Below, in pieces: positions 33,743 to 44,670 of a DNA stretch of 64,000 nt (its first letter is position 1; each line of letters starts with the position of its first letter). The notes below the pieces were generated by a model. The model saw only the letters and a list, made by a program, of their open reading frames with translations. It did no database searches and had not been told where the DNA came from. Both the position numbers and the translations under genes were made by a program. The DNA is from Daucus carota subsp. sativus (lineage: Eukaryota; Streptophyta; Magnoliopsida; Apiales; Apiaceae): positions 40,883,598 through 40,947,597 of the forward strand of contig NC_030385.2 of the NCBI RefSeq assembly GCF_001625215.2, in the 5' to 3' direction.

Positions 33743-35149
33743 ATGAACAATCACAATGAGGCACAAAAGCAAGCAACACAGAGTGAAGTGATAGTAGTGA
33801 TCATTCCTTTTCCTACACAAGGCCATCTGAACCAGCTCCTCCACCTCTCCCGTCTCGTCTCGTCGTACTATATTCCGGTTCATTATGTCACCACTCCTAT
33901 CCACTGCCGCCAGGCCAAGCTCAGAATCCAGGGCTGGAACTCCCTCTCAAGTCCCCTGATTAATTTTCATGAATTTTCAGTGCCTGCTTTCGACTCCCCT
34001 CCTGCGAACCCACACTCTGCCTTCCAGTTCCCTTCACATCTTGTACCATCTTTTTTCTCCGCCTTGCACCTCCGAAAACAAGTAGCTCAACTACTATCAG
34101 CTCTGTCTGAAACCACCAAAAGGGTTGTCGTAATTTATGACTATCTGATTCCCTATGTTGGTCAAGATGTGGCCTCTTTGCCAAATGGAGAGGCCTATTG
34201 TTTTCATCCCCTCTCAGCTTTTCGGACATTCTGTGAAACAGTGGGGGAATCCCGTTTTGAAATTATCGATGATCATCTTATAAAACAGCTTCCTTGTGTA
34301 GCACCTACTCTCAGTTCAGAAGTCATGGAATTCTTTTCTAAGCAGCGTGAGGATCTTGTTCAGTACAGCTCGGGTGCACTTTTCAATACCTGTAGAGCAA
34401 TCGAAGCTCCATTTCTTGATGTGCTAGCCGAAGAAAAGGGCAGACAGTGGGCTATTGGACCATTCAACCCATTGAAAATATTCAAGCCTAAGGATCCATC
34501 TCACGGACGCCACAAATGCTTGGAGTGGCTAGACAAACAAGTTCACGAATCTGTAATGTATGTTTCTTTCGGGACAACAACTAGTTTAACAGACGACCAA
34601 GTTGAGAGCCTTGCCATTGGCCTTGAAAAAAGTGGTCAAAAGTTCATTTGGGTGCTGCGTGATGCGGATAAAGGAGACATATTTTTAGACGATGTGAGAG
34701 CATATAAGTTGCCAAATCATTACGAAGAAAGATTAGAACTAAACGGACAGGGAATGATAGTGAGAGATTGGGCGCCTCAGTTGGAGATTTTGGCGCATGC
34801 TTCTACCGGAGGATTTATGAGTCATTGCGGATGGAATTCATGTATGGAAAGTATTACGATGGAAGTGCCTATAGCAACATGGCCAATGCATTCTGATCAG
34901 CCTCACAATGCCTTGTTAGTGACGGAGGTTCTTAAAATCGGAGTTGTGGTCAAGGACTGGGAGAGTAGAGATAAGTTAGTGGAGTCATTGACGATTGAGA
35001 ATGCTGTTAGAGAGTTGATGGCATCGGAGAAAGGAGAAGTGATAAGGAAGAGAGCAGTAGTGTTGGGTTCGGCTGTCAAGAGATCTGTTGCCGATGGTGG
35101 TGATACTCACGTAGAGATTGATAACTTCATTGCTCACATACGAAGATAG
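33743..35149 (+). CDS. UDP-glycosyltransferase, UGT93/zeatin O-glucosyltransferase-like
   Basis: An intronless frame of 468 residues, the usual length. Family 1 plant UGTs transfer glucose from UDP-glucose to a hydroxyl of a small molecule in the cytosol. [20 protein letters not shown] with catalytic His28 and the overall pattern point to the UGT93/zeatin O-glucosyltransferase group, whose members act on cytokinins and also other compounds, so the substrate is not fixed. The 44-residue PSPG sugar-donor box runs from W343 to Q386, with HCGWNS and terminal DQ intact. Odd: the near-invariant Gly of the ESxxxGVP segment is Glu at 374 (MEVP), whereas the sister gene at 38757 has Gly. It is closely similar to that sister and to the broken copy at 37111. 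Confidence 0.92.
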   Translation: MNNHNEAQKQATQSEVIVVIIPFPTQGHLNQLLHLSRLVSSYYIPVHYVTTPIHCRQAKLRIQGWNSLSSPLINFHEFSVPAFDSPPANPHSAFQFPSHLVPSFFSALHLRKQVAQLLSALSETTKRVVVIYDYLIPYVGQDVASLPNGEAYCFHPLSAFRTFCETVGESRFEIIDDHLIKQLPCVAPTLSSEVMEFFSKQREDLVQYSSGALFNTCRAIEAPFLDVLAEEKGRQWAIGPFNPLKIFKPKDPSHGRHKCLEWLDKQVHESVMYVSFGTTTSLTDDQVESLAIGLEKSGQKFIWVLRDADKGDIFLDDVRAYKLPNHYEERLELNGQGMIVRDWAPQLEILAHASTGGFMSHCGWNSCMESITMEVPIATWPMHSDQPHNALLVTEVLKIGVVVKDWESRDKLVESLTIENAVRELMASEKGEVIRKRAVVLGSAVKRSVADGGDTHVEIDNFIAHIRR

Positions 35150-36359
35150 ACGACAGTTTATCTTATCATTTTGGCAATCCTTTCCAGTTCTCTCTGTGTT
35201 TCATTGAATTAGCACTTGATATTATTGTTATTCTATTTTTGTAGTTCATGTCACTTTGTTTTGTTAGTGTTTTGCACTGTCAAATTCTGCTTCGAAGTTC
35301 GAAGAATGTCACGTTCCTGAATGTCAAACAATGAATTATGGCGACTAATTCAATATGTATTACATGTAGACTGAGAGGCTGAATTTAAATTGATTTAATA
35401 CGATAATTTATAAATAAAAACTTTAAATTAGGATTCATTCAATTTGTTTATGAAGAGGACTTCCAGATTTCTGAGCAGCAGAACCAACAATTGTTGATGG
35501 CAGGAGGGGACTGGAGCTTGATCTTCTTCAACCAGTAACGAATATAGGATTTGAGAAAGAGTAGACTTACTTATCATTAAAAAAACTCATACGTTGATAT
35601 CAAATAAAAGATTATACACATTAAATTTATTAATAAACTATGACTAAAACAATTTCTGTAAGCGCTTCTATATATGTATATAATTTTATTTTTATTACTA
35701 ATATTTTACGTATATTTTTTTTTATCAGGAGATGCTTTAGCCGGCTGATCTGCTCGGTCTTCAATCGAAAATAGCATGCATGGGTCTGGTTTTCTGTCAC
35801 AGTTCATCTCCTAAATCATCTCTTAAACAAATAATATAATGTCATCGGCTACGTATTTATAAATCATTTCCTAAACGATAATACAAAATATAATCCTCCT
35901 GATTCAACACATTGAAAACTGTATTCTACTATTTATCCTTTAACTCTTTATATTTAAACTTAGCATTCCTACATAAATTTATACTTAGCATTTTTACATA
36001 AATTTTTCAAGAATTCACTAATTTACTTTTTAACAAAATTTGTATAAACTTTCTTTAATACAAATTGATAGAATCAGTGATACAATAGTAAGAAAAATTC
36101 ATATTAAAAATTTAAGGTTTGATTCCAATAAATAACATATTAAAAAATAATTTATGTAATATTAGCTATCAATTATAGAGAAATGTAAAGTCAAAATAAC
36201 TATATCATATATTATTCTAAAATTATAAAAGAATGATACTATTATTATTAAAATTTTATTAGAAAAAAATATTTGAAAGCAAACAGGTTTTGCATGCGGC
36301 AATTGGCAAATAAGCTACTGTTACGGTCTTACGACCAATCTACTAACCAAAACAACTAA
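35150..36359. other. Intergenic DNA after the first UGT gene
   Basis: AT-rich, no gene. A 3' untranslated region probably occupies the first 150-250 bp. Confidence 0.45.
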
Positions 36360-36990
36360 GAAAACCAAAGTAAACTAACCAAGGTACACCACCAATCCAC
36401 CATATTAACATGCAGTCTGCTGGCCTTTACATAAAGAAATTTCTTGAAACAAAAAGAAATTATCTAGCTCATACAGGTAAATCAGGCCGGATTATGTCCA
36501 CTATATGTTGAAGAATCGCTGGTCCAATTGAAATGAACTTTGATCCATTCTGAATCTGACATATTGTTTCAAACCAGTTATCTAACAAAGTCTTCGCAAT
36601 CATTTCATAAAATCTTCCAGATGTTGAATATTACTAGCATTATACAACCACTTCGAAAAATATCTTCATCCTCTTCAATGGCGACATCAACCTACATCTG
36701 GTTTTTTAATAATTTTCAGAATTTACGACACCAGGATTTATATTTGTCAACAGTTAGATAAAATTTTGACTGGTGAATCCGAATATACTCTTGTTGGCAC
36801 CGATTTAGTGCAGCAAACATCCTTTTTATTGAAACAAGTATGTCGATTGTCGGCATTCAAATTTATGCCGCAATTGAAGTTTCAACTACAAATTTCAAAT
36901 TAGGTGAAGTCAGACAAATGGGGTGTTTACTCTTTAGGGATGAAATACTGCCAGACAAGAGACAGCCATCACCTTGAGGTTGGTTGTGCC
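36360..36990. repeat. UGT upstream block before the broken UGT copy
   Basis: 36360-36650 matches the orphan blocks (AACTAACCAAGG, GTCCAATTGAAATG, TGATCCATTCTGAATCTG). 36880-36990 matches 33560-33680 upstream of the first UGT (CAACTACAAATTTCAAAT, GACAAATGGGGTGTTTA, CCATCACCTTGAGGTTG). Confidence 0.8.
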
Positions 36991-37110
36991 CATACACAGG
37001 ACCATGCTCGTTTAGCATTTGAAATTAATTAGTTTGTTTTTGGACCAATATATATAATTGCATTCAATCTTGCAGAAGATTGATATAGAAAGTTCAAACA
37101 ACAATTAAGA

Positions 37111-37993
37111 ATGAGCAACAACAATGAGGCCAGGAAGCAAGCAACAAAGAGTGAAGTCACAGTAGTAATAATTCCTTTTCCTGCACAAGGCCATCTGAAC
37201 CAGCTCCTCCACCTCTCTCGACTCGTTTCGTCGTACTATATTCAGGTTCATTAGCATCTCCAATGGGGGGTGCCAATGCCATGTGGCATGACATGGACCG
37301 GCACTCTCGTTAGCACCCTCATTGGAGATGTTGGAGTGCTATTGGGGTGTCAAGTGAGTTGGCTTTGGGGTGCCAAAAGTTGGCAACGGGTGCCAACTTC
37401 ATTTGTGGTCCCAATAATACATAAAATATAGATTTGTGATCCCAATAATGCATAAAATATTATATCTCTATTAATAAAGTTGGCATCTTAGAGTGCCGAC
37501 CATTGGAGTGTATTTTGAAAGAAGGGTGCTAAAAATGATTTGGAAGAGTGTGAATATAAAATATAATATTTTGAGTGATGTGTCAAAATTGGCACCCCTT
37601 GAAGGGTGCCAAACCATTGGAGATGCTCTTATTATGTCACCACTGCTATCCACTGCCGCCAGGCCATGCTCAGGGTCCAGGGTTGGGACTCCCTGTCAAC
37701 TTCCCTGATCAAATTCCATGAATTTTCAGTGCCTGTTTTTGACTCTCCTCCTGCCCACAGTCTGCCTTCCAGTTCCCTTCACATCTTGTGCCATCTTTTT
37801 TCTCCGCCTTGCACCTCCGAAAACAAGTAGCTCAGCAACTGTCAGCTCTGTCTACCACCAACAAAAGGGTTGTCGTCATTTATGACCATCTCATTCCCTA
37901 TGTTGGTCAAGATGTGGCCTCTTTGCCAAATGGAGAAGCCTATTGTTTTCACCCCCTCTCAGCTTTTCGGACATTCTGTGAAACAGTGGGGTA
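37111..37993 (+). pseudogene. Broken UGT copy, N-terminal part only, split by a MITE
   Basis: 37111-37253 starts like the intact genes ([14 protein letters not shown], then [18 protein letters not shown]). The match stops in the codons for VHYV at a 370-bp insertion and resumes at about 37630 with the codons after VHY (VTTAIHCRQAM). It runs to the codons for FRTFCETVG, where a TAA follows at once (37992). The remaining 300 codons, including the PSPG box, are absent, and there is a 6-bp deletion before SLPS. It cannot make an active enzyme. The sequence is closest to the two flanking UGT genes. Confidence 0.93.
37253..37628. mobile_element. MITE inserted in the UGT copy, PIF/Harbinger-like
   Basis: Inverted ends GCATCTCCAATGG and CCATTGGAGATGC. 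The intact paralogues read GTTCATTATGTCACC straight through, and here the insertion sits at the TTA of that site, consistent with a 3-bp TTA target. No coding capacity. Confidence 0.85.
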
Positions 37994-38756
37994 ATATTTG
38001 TCTTGCAGTGTGTGGTCTTGCGATTGAAATGCCAATGGATCTATGTAATTTTTCATCAAATTAAGTTATGCAAAATAAAAAATAATAATTGGAAGTCATG
38101 ATTTTATATTAAAATCATCAAATATTTGATTTCGAACTATAAACCAGTTAAATTCGCTTCTGAACTCCAGTAATAATCCGCTTCTGAAATTTTCATCCTT
38201 GTATAAAGCATTTTATATCTTCTGAAACTCTGTGACTCTGTGATAGATTCCACAGACTTGTTTCAATCCACCAGGACCACCAATAATTCAATCGAATTCA
38301 TTTTTTCAAAATGAATTATAAAAATTCAGATATTTTGCACATATTACAAAATATAATATGAATTACAAAATTTACATATTTAGGCACATTTGTGACCTCA
38401 ACTTCTTTATTCATACACGTGTGAATAGAGAAATGCACTTCGAGAAGAAATTGACGGAATCTAGATGGCCTATATTCAGTTTCAGACAGCAGCTCATGTT
38501 GGGCCTTTAATGGCCACAATACCGTTGATACTTCCTTTTCTTAATAATTGATCAAACAAAAACAATAATTGAGATACTGCTAATAATTACATTTATAAAT
38601 ATTGTCAACGCTTCTTGGTTTATAAACGAACACTTATATATTGACATCCCAGAGTTCCTTGATCTGTATAGTTTATCTCAAGTTACAGGTTATTCTAAAA
38701 CCTCAAGTGCCACCGCTACATTGATTTAAAGAAAGTTGAGAATAAAAAACTTGAGA
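37994..38756. other. Intergenic DNA before the second UGT gene
   Basis: No gene seen. The clear upstream block found before the other UGT copies is missing here. Confidence 0.45.
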
Positions 38757-40163
38757 ATGAGCTGTAACAATGAGGCACAGAAGCAAGCAACAGAGAGTGA
38801 AGTGGCCGTAGTAATCGTTCCTTTCCCTGCACAAGGCCATCTGAACCAGCTCCTCCACCTCTCTCGTCTCGTCTCGTCGTACAATATTCCGGTTCACTAT
38901 GTGACCACTGCTATCCACTCTCGCCAGGCCAAGCTCAGAGTCCAGGGTTGGGACTCTCTCTCAAGTCCCCTGATAAATTTTCATGAATTTTCGGTGCCTG
39001 CTTTCGACTCTCCTCCTGCTAATCCGCATTCTGCCTTCCAATTCCCTTCGCATCTTGTACCGTCTTTCTATTCTGCATTACATCTTCGAAAACATGTGGC
39101 TGAACTACTGTCAGCTCTGTCCACCACTGCCAAAAGGGTTGTCGTAATTTATGACTATCTGATTCCTTATGTTGGTCAAGATGTGGCCTCATTGCCGAAT
39201 GGAGAAGCCTATTCTTTTCATCCCCTCTCAGCTTTTCGTATATTCTGTGAAACAGTGGGGGAATCAGGCTTTGAAACCATCGATGATCAGGTTGTGAAAC
39301 AGCTTCCTAGTATACTATCTACACTCAGTTCAGAAGTCATGGAATTTTTTTTAAAGCAGCGGGAGGATCTTGTTCAGTACAGCTCTGGTGCACTTTTCAA
39401 TACGTGCAAGGCAATCGAAGCTCCATTCCTAGATGTGCTTGCAAAAGGAAACGAAAAACAATGGGCTATCGGTCCATTTAACCCCATGGATCTACGCAAG
39501 GCCAGGGATTCATCTTACGTGCGCCACAAATGCTTGGAGTGGCTAGACAAACAAGTTCGTGAATCTGTAATATATGTTTCATTCGGGACAACAACTAGTT
39601 TAACAGACGACCAAGTTGAGAGCCTTGCCATTGGGCTAGAAAAAAGTGGTCAAAAGTTCATTTGGGTACTGCGTGATGCGGATAAAGGAGACATATTCCT
39701 TAATGATGTAAGAGCATATAAGTTGCCAAATCATTACGAAGAGAGATTAGAACTAAACGGGCAAGGTATGATAGTGAGAGATTGGGCGCCTCAGTTAGAG
39801 ATTTTGGCTCATTCATCTGTTGGAGGATTTATGAGTCATTGTGGATGGAATTCATGTTTGGAAAGTATTACAATGGGAGTGCCTATGGCAACATGGCCTA
39901 TGCATTCTGATCAGCCTCACAATGCTTTGCTGGTGACTCAGGTTCTTAAAATCGGAGTTGTGGTCAAGGATTGGGAGAGTAGGGATAAGTTGGTGGAGTC
40001 ATCGACGATTGAGAATGCTGTTAGAGAGTTGATGGCATCAGAGAAAGGAGAAGATATAAGGAAGAGAGCAGCAGAGTTGGGTTCGGCTGTCAAGAGATCT
40101 GTTGCTATAGGAGGCGATACTCGTGCTGAGATTGATAACTTCATTGCTCACATACAAAGATAG
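38757..40163 (+). CDS. UDP-glycosyltransferase, UGT93/zeatin O-glucosyltransferase-like
   Basis: An intronless frame of 468 residues starting MSCNNEAQKQ. This ATG is chosen because it aligns with the start of the gene at 33743; the frame is open a little further but only from TTG. Function class and cell location are as for the sister gene: cytosolic glucosyl transfer to an unknown small acceptor, with cytokinins one candidate. Catalytic His is in AQGHLNQ, and the PSPG box starts at W343 with HCGWNSCLES and MGVP intact and ends in DQ. All hallmark residues are present, so this is the best candidate for an active enzyme in the cluster. It differs from the sister mostly at 190-270, the acceptor-facing half. 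Confidence 0.93.
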   Translation: MSCNNEAQKQATESEVAVVIVPFPAQGHLNQLLHLSRLVSSYNIPVHYVTTAIHSRQAKLRVQGWDSLSSPLINFHEFSVPAFDSPPANPHSAFQFPSHLVPSFYSALHLRKHVAELLSALSTTAKRVVVIYDYLIPYVGQDVASLPNGEAYSFHPLSAFRIFCETVGESGFETIDDQVVKQLPSILSTLSSEVMEFFLKQREDLVQYSSGALFNTCKAIEAPFLDVLAKGNEKQWAIGPFNPMDLRKARDSSYVRHKCLEWLDKQVRESVIYVSFGTTTSLTDDQVESLAIGLEKSGQKFIWVLRDADKGDIFLNDVRAYKLPNHYEERLELNGQGMIVRDWAPQLEILAHSSVGGFMSHCGWNSCLESITMGVPMATWPMHSDQPHNALLVTQVLKIGVVVKDWESRDKLVESSTIENAVRELMASEKGEDIRKRAAELGSAVKRSVAIGGDTRAEIDNFIAHIQR

Positions 40164-43100
40164 ATGAGAATCTGATCAAAATCCTCTCGGTAAACTGGTT
40201 TAACTGATTGGTTGAACCAAATTGTCAATAAGTTGAGACCTTTGGCTCTCACTTATCAACTTGGCAGAAGTTCTTCCGTTACTCTCAACTCGTGATTTAT
40301 TGTTTTTCAGTTTTGTTGTTCTTGTTCATGTCCCTTTGGCTGACTTGGAATGCAGCAACTTTCTCATGTTCCAGAAGTCTTCCTATCTGTAAGATCATTT
40401 TGATTTGTATTATATCGGTAAATCCATAATTTCAGTCCATATTTAAGTTAATTGAGCTATGTTATTTCGGAATTTTTCTCGGTAAATCATACTGCTAATG
40501 GTCGTCCCAGACATCGCCATCGCTGGAGTATGGACGGCAACAAAGTCAAGAGTAGACATTATACTAGTAGTGCCAATGCCCTTTGTTTGGGGTTTCTTTT
40601 CAGTTTTCAACGTGCTGCTATTTATTAGAAGCATTATTTCTTGGTACAGCATGCTAGTAATTAAAAGGTCCAGATTTTTTCAGAGATCTTATTCATTCTT
40701 CATTGGCCGATAAATTTTAGATGTTTTCAGTATATGATTAAGATTAGAGTGTTCTCTTTTCAAAATAAAAAATAAAAAAATTAGAGTGTTCTCATAATTT
40801 AATTTTTTATAAAAATTTAATTTCGAAAAGAAACATTTTTAAAAATGTTATTGTGAAATACATGATTAAGAAATAATTTCTAAAAATTCAAGTCATCGTA
40901 CTACATATAAATAATCAGAATTTGGCCCAAAATAAATAACGATAATTGATGTGTGTGTATTAAATTAATGAATAATTACAGTTTTAATTTTTTAAATAAA
41001 TTTATATGATATAAAAATTTTTGTAGTCATATAATTTCATTCCTGTCGCTCTTCGAAATTAATAATTAGTGCCCTGATATAAAATAACTAAACTCATAAT
41101 TAAACAAAAAATTGATGCTGACATAATATGACAAACACGTCATTCATCTAGAAATAAAAGAATTAAATCATGATTTTACTTTGAAAAATCAAATATAAAA
41201 TTTGTTGAAAACTAAATCAGTTTTGAAAATTTTTTGGTTTTTTTAATTTGTTCTTGTACCGCGTATGCTGTATTTCACCTAAGTAACATATAATCAGGGG
41301 TAGGCCGCTAACCGAATCGAACTCAACCTGTAATTGTGATTGGACTGTGTTTTTAAATGTTTGTCTGGATCGTACTAACAGGATTTGGGCCCTTACACTT
41401 CTCACAATATTATTTTGAATCTTTTGTTTTTATTTAAGTAAATAAATATTAATATTTAGTACAAGAATAATCAATGATACAAAAATATGTAATAGTATTT
41501 TTATTAATATTTTTAATTAATATAAATTAATAAGAGAATTTTTTTAAAAAATTTCCACCGCTACACCAATGATAAATTAAACACATACCACTTTAATCCG
41601 ATTTTTCATTCCAAACAGTGTGAATCAAATGGCCCTTAAAGAGTTCCATCTAAACCGGAAACAGTGGACATACAAATTTAGATTAGATATAGGATTTAAA
41701 AATAGGGATAAAATGTAATTAATTTGAATCAATTCAAAAAAAGTATTTAAATTTATAAGTGAAAGGTAATTTCCATTTTACGTGTTTAGATATTTTTAAA
41801 AATATTTATAATTGATTGGGTGTGAAATTATTAATATAACAAAAACTAATTATAAATTATTTTAATCTTTTACATGTTTATAGAATCAAATTCTATAAAT
41901 TGAAAAAAAACTCACAAAAAAATTTAGGATTTTTGATTTCTAGAAACTAACTTATAACGTTTTATGCACAAACGATAACAAAAATTCTAACTTTAAGCCT
42001 ACAAGCTCGTGATTAGAATAACTCCGATGACTTAATTATTTGAAGTTTTAAATTAAAATATAAGAAATGTGAAAAAAATTGGCTCCATAATATCCAAATG
42101 ATCTTTATATCAAATCTTTTTTTTTTTTCTTATTTTTATCTAACATCTCTATCCTTCTAATATTTAGTTTATATCTGTCTCTTATTACTTTTCCTGTTTC
42201 TCTTTGACACGTTTGCCAATACATACTTTTGATCCTCAATATCATTAATTTTGTATTGATATTAAATATAAAAACTTCATTGTATTAAAGTATTTGTGAA
42301 TACGAATCCAACAATATCACTCACGAGTATATTTTGTCATATAGATTAGACGTAAATTAGTAATTAGTCTCATGTTATGAACAGTCCCGACATATGAAAC
42401 GAGAAAAGAATAAAGAAACGGAGGGAGTAATAGATATTGCAAATAAACATCTTCTCTTTTATTTTTATTTTTTTTATAATGATGATATTCTTTATTGATA
42501 AAAATGAAAAATGATTATAAAAATATTATTACAATGAGAATAATTATTGATATCTTAACTTATTAGAATATAATATTTTTTTTTAATTTTGAAAAACATG
42601 CCAGATCATCTCCTGTGCGTATGGTCTTAACTCTAAATTTAAATTTAAAGAGTAGGACAATAATTTAGGGTAGATTTCAGAGTTTAACACTCAATGGTCT
42701 CTTTGTTAAAGAAATGTTGTGTTTGGTTGGGGTGAATGATTCTGGAAAGAATGTAATGAAAAATGAACAATCTTAGGCATAATTTCAAGAAATTTCTTTT
42801 CTCTATTCCATTCCTCATGGTTACATATCACATCTCCAATTTGAGATGGAATGCTCCATTCTCTCTCATCCTCAATTTCTTTTCAAATCTCATCATAGCA
42901 ATTTTGCACTTCCTCAAAATTTTTTCAAAGCTTTCTTCCTATCTTTATAAATTTCAAGTATTTTTACTCATTCCATTCCCAAACACAAATAATTTAAATA
43001 GCAGCACAACAATTAGTGCTAGTTCTCAAAAGTTGTTTAAATATTTAGGGGTATACTCTCTCTCTTCTTTTTTAAATATTATCTAATAGCTCTTGATATT

Positions 43101-43860
43101 TTAGTTATGAATATAATATTAATTTTTGCTCAAATCTTCCCACTCTTTTAGTTAATCTCTCTCTCTTATTTATAGTAAATAAACATAAAATATGAATAAG
43201 AAGTTAAATATAAATAATAACATTAAAATTCCTACCTTTTTTAATATATTAACTCATTAAGGCAAAAATTTATATTATTATTTAAAAAATTATTTAGGAG
43301 CATGTTGAAAAATGCTCGAGTATACAACATCTCCAAAGTCTTCTAATTGACTTCTAAGTATAATATAAAAAATATGACGAATTTGGTACAAAAGTATGAA
43401 ACTTCAACAATACTCTCTATATTTTTTTTCTATATCATATTTTATTCACACCATTATAACAAAAATCTAAATTCAATAGTGGGAATAAATTGGAGGGAAA
43501 GAATTTCTAATTAATAAAAGAAAATTAAGAGTTAAATTTTGCCTAAATGAGAGGAGAGAAATTTTAATTTTTTTAAGAGCCTCTGAAAATTTATTCAAAC
43601 TCTAATTTATATAGTATTAATTTTTTATTTTTTCACTTAAGAACCTGAATCCAATCCCTCAGTCTGCATAAGCTCTCAGATATTTTTGTTTGAACCGGAG
43701 TCCGGAAAAGCCACAATCTAAAATGATGACTTGTTTGAAATTTAAATTCGAAACTCAAAAAAAGAGTCACGTAAAATACCCCAAACAAAAAACAGAAGTA
43801 TCCCTAGTCGCCTTGTCAACACTCCCAACAAAATTCCCATCCCAATTCCTCCCTCTTGTT
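40164..43860. other. Intergenic DNA, AT-rich
   Basis: No gene supported. Stowaway-like debris ends in ACGGAGGGAGTA near 42418-42428. Between about 42717 and 42988 a likely MITE has TTGTGTTTGGTTGGGG at one side and CATTCCCAAACACAAAT at the other. Short frames here (for example 40498-40713) show no domain. Confidence 0.5.
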
Positions 43861-44670
43861 GGCGATATCACACAATTTCAATTCAACATCAGATCCGTGC
43901 CTAATCGCTTCTCAATCATCTCTCTAGGTATATATCTACACTCCTTTACACATATACTCATGTTTTATTTTATTCTCACTGTTTTTAATTTTGTGACTTT
44001 TGATTATTAGGGTTTGGTTTTTATAATTCATAATCGCTGAGTCTCTCTCTCTACTTTTGTCAACTCGGACCGAGTACACTCAGGTACGAGTCAGTTATCA
44101 GTCATGTTTAATTTCAATTTCGTGGAATCTACATTTTGTGTTTAATTTGAATTTCGATGTTTATGTATGTGTGTGTAATTATATGACATGGTTTTGATTA
44201 ATTTGAGGGGATATAGTTCTAGTTGTAGGCGCTGATTATGTTTTTTTGACCTTGATTTGATTTTGTCTGTTTCATAATTTATTGTATATGTGTTGGGGTG
44301 CGTGGTTGTGTTGATTTTTTGATGATTTACTAGTAATACATTGAAGCGAAATGTGAAATTTAACGTATGTGATTGTGTGTATGGAAATTGTTTTATTAAT
44401 TTTAGATTCACGAGGAAGGTTTGTCGGTTTTGAATTAAAATCTATATACTTATGGAAATATGTTAATGTGAGATGTCAAATTTCAATACTAAGGATTTGG
44501 TGTTTTTGACCTGAACATATTATTTCTCAATTTGGATGATTGATATTAATAATTTGGTATGCTCTACAGGTCAATTTATTTGTGTGAAAGCAGAAAATCA
44601 GTTAATTTAGGGGTAGTTTTCTATTTGGGATTGGGGAGGTATTGTTTTGCCTGTTTCAAAGTGGGAGTGG
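43861..44670 (+). other. Probable 5' leader and leader intron of the EPCR gene
   Basis: A donor-like CTCTAG|GTATAT at 43927 and an acceptor-like CTCTACAG at 44569 would frame a leader intron of about 640 bp ending 101 bp before the ATG. This is inferred from the splice signals only. Confidence 0.45.

Noticed and set aside
33653-40144. Minus-strand frames opposite the UGT genes
   Set aside because: They are antisense shadows of conserved coding sequence.
40498-40713. 71-residue hydrophobic frame after the second UGT
   Set aside because: No family likeness, and it lies in the probable 3' flank of the UGT; hydrophobicity comes from T-rich DNA.
42763-43086. 107-residue plus-strand frame
   Set aside because: It spans a likely MITE with AAACACAAAT ends; composition is low-complexity Phe/Ser/Ile.
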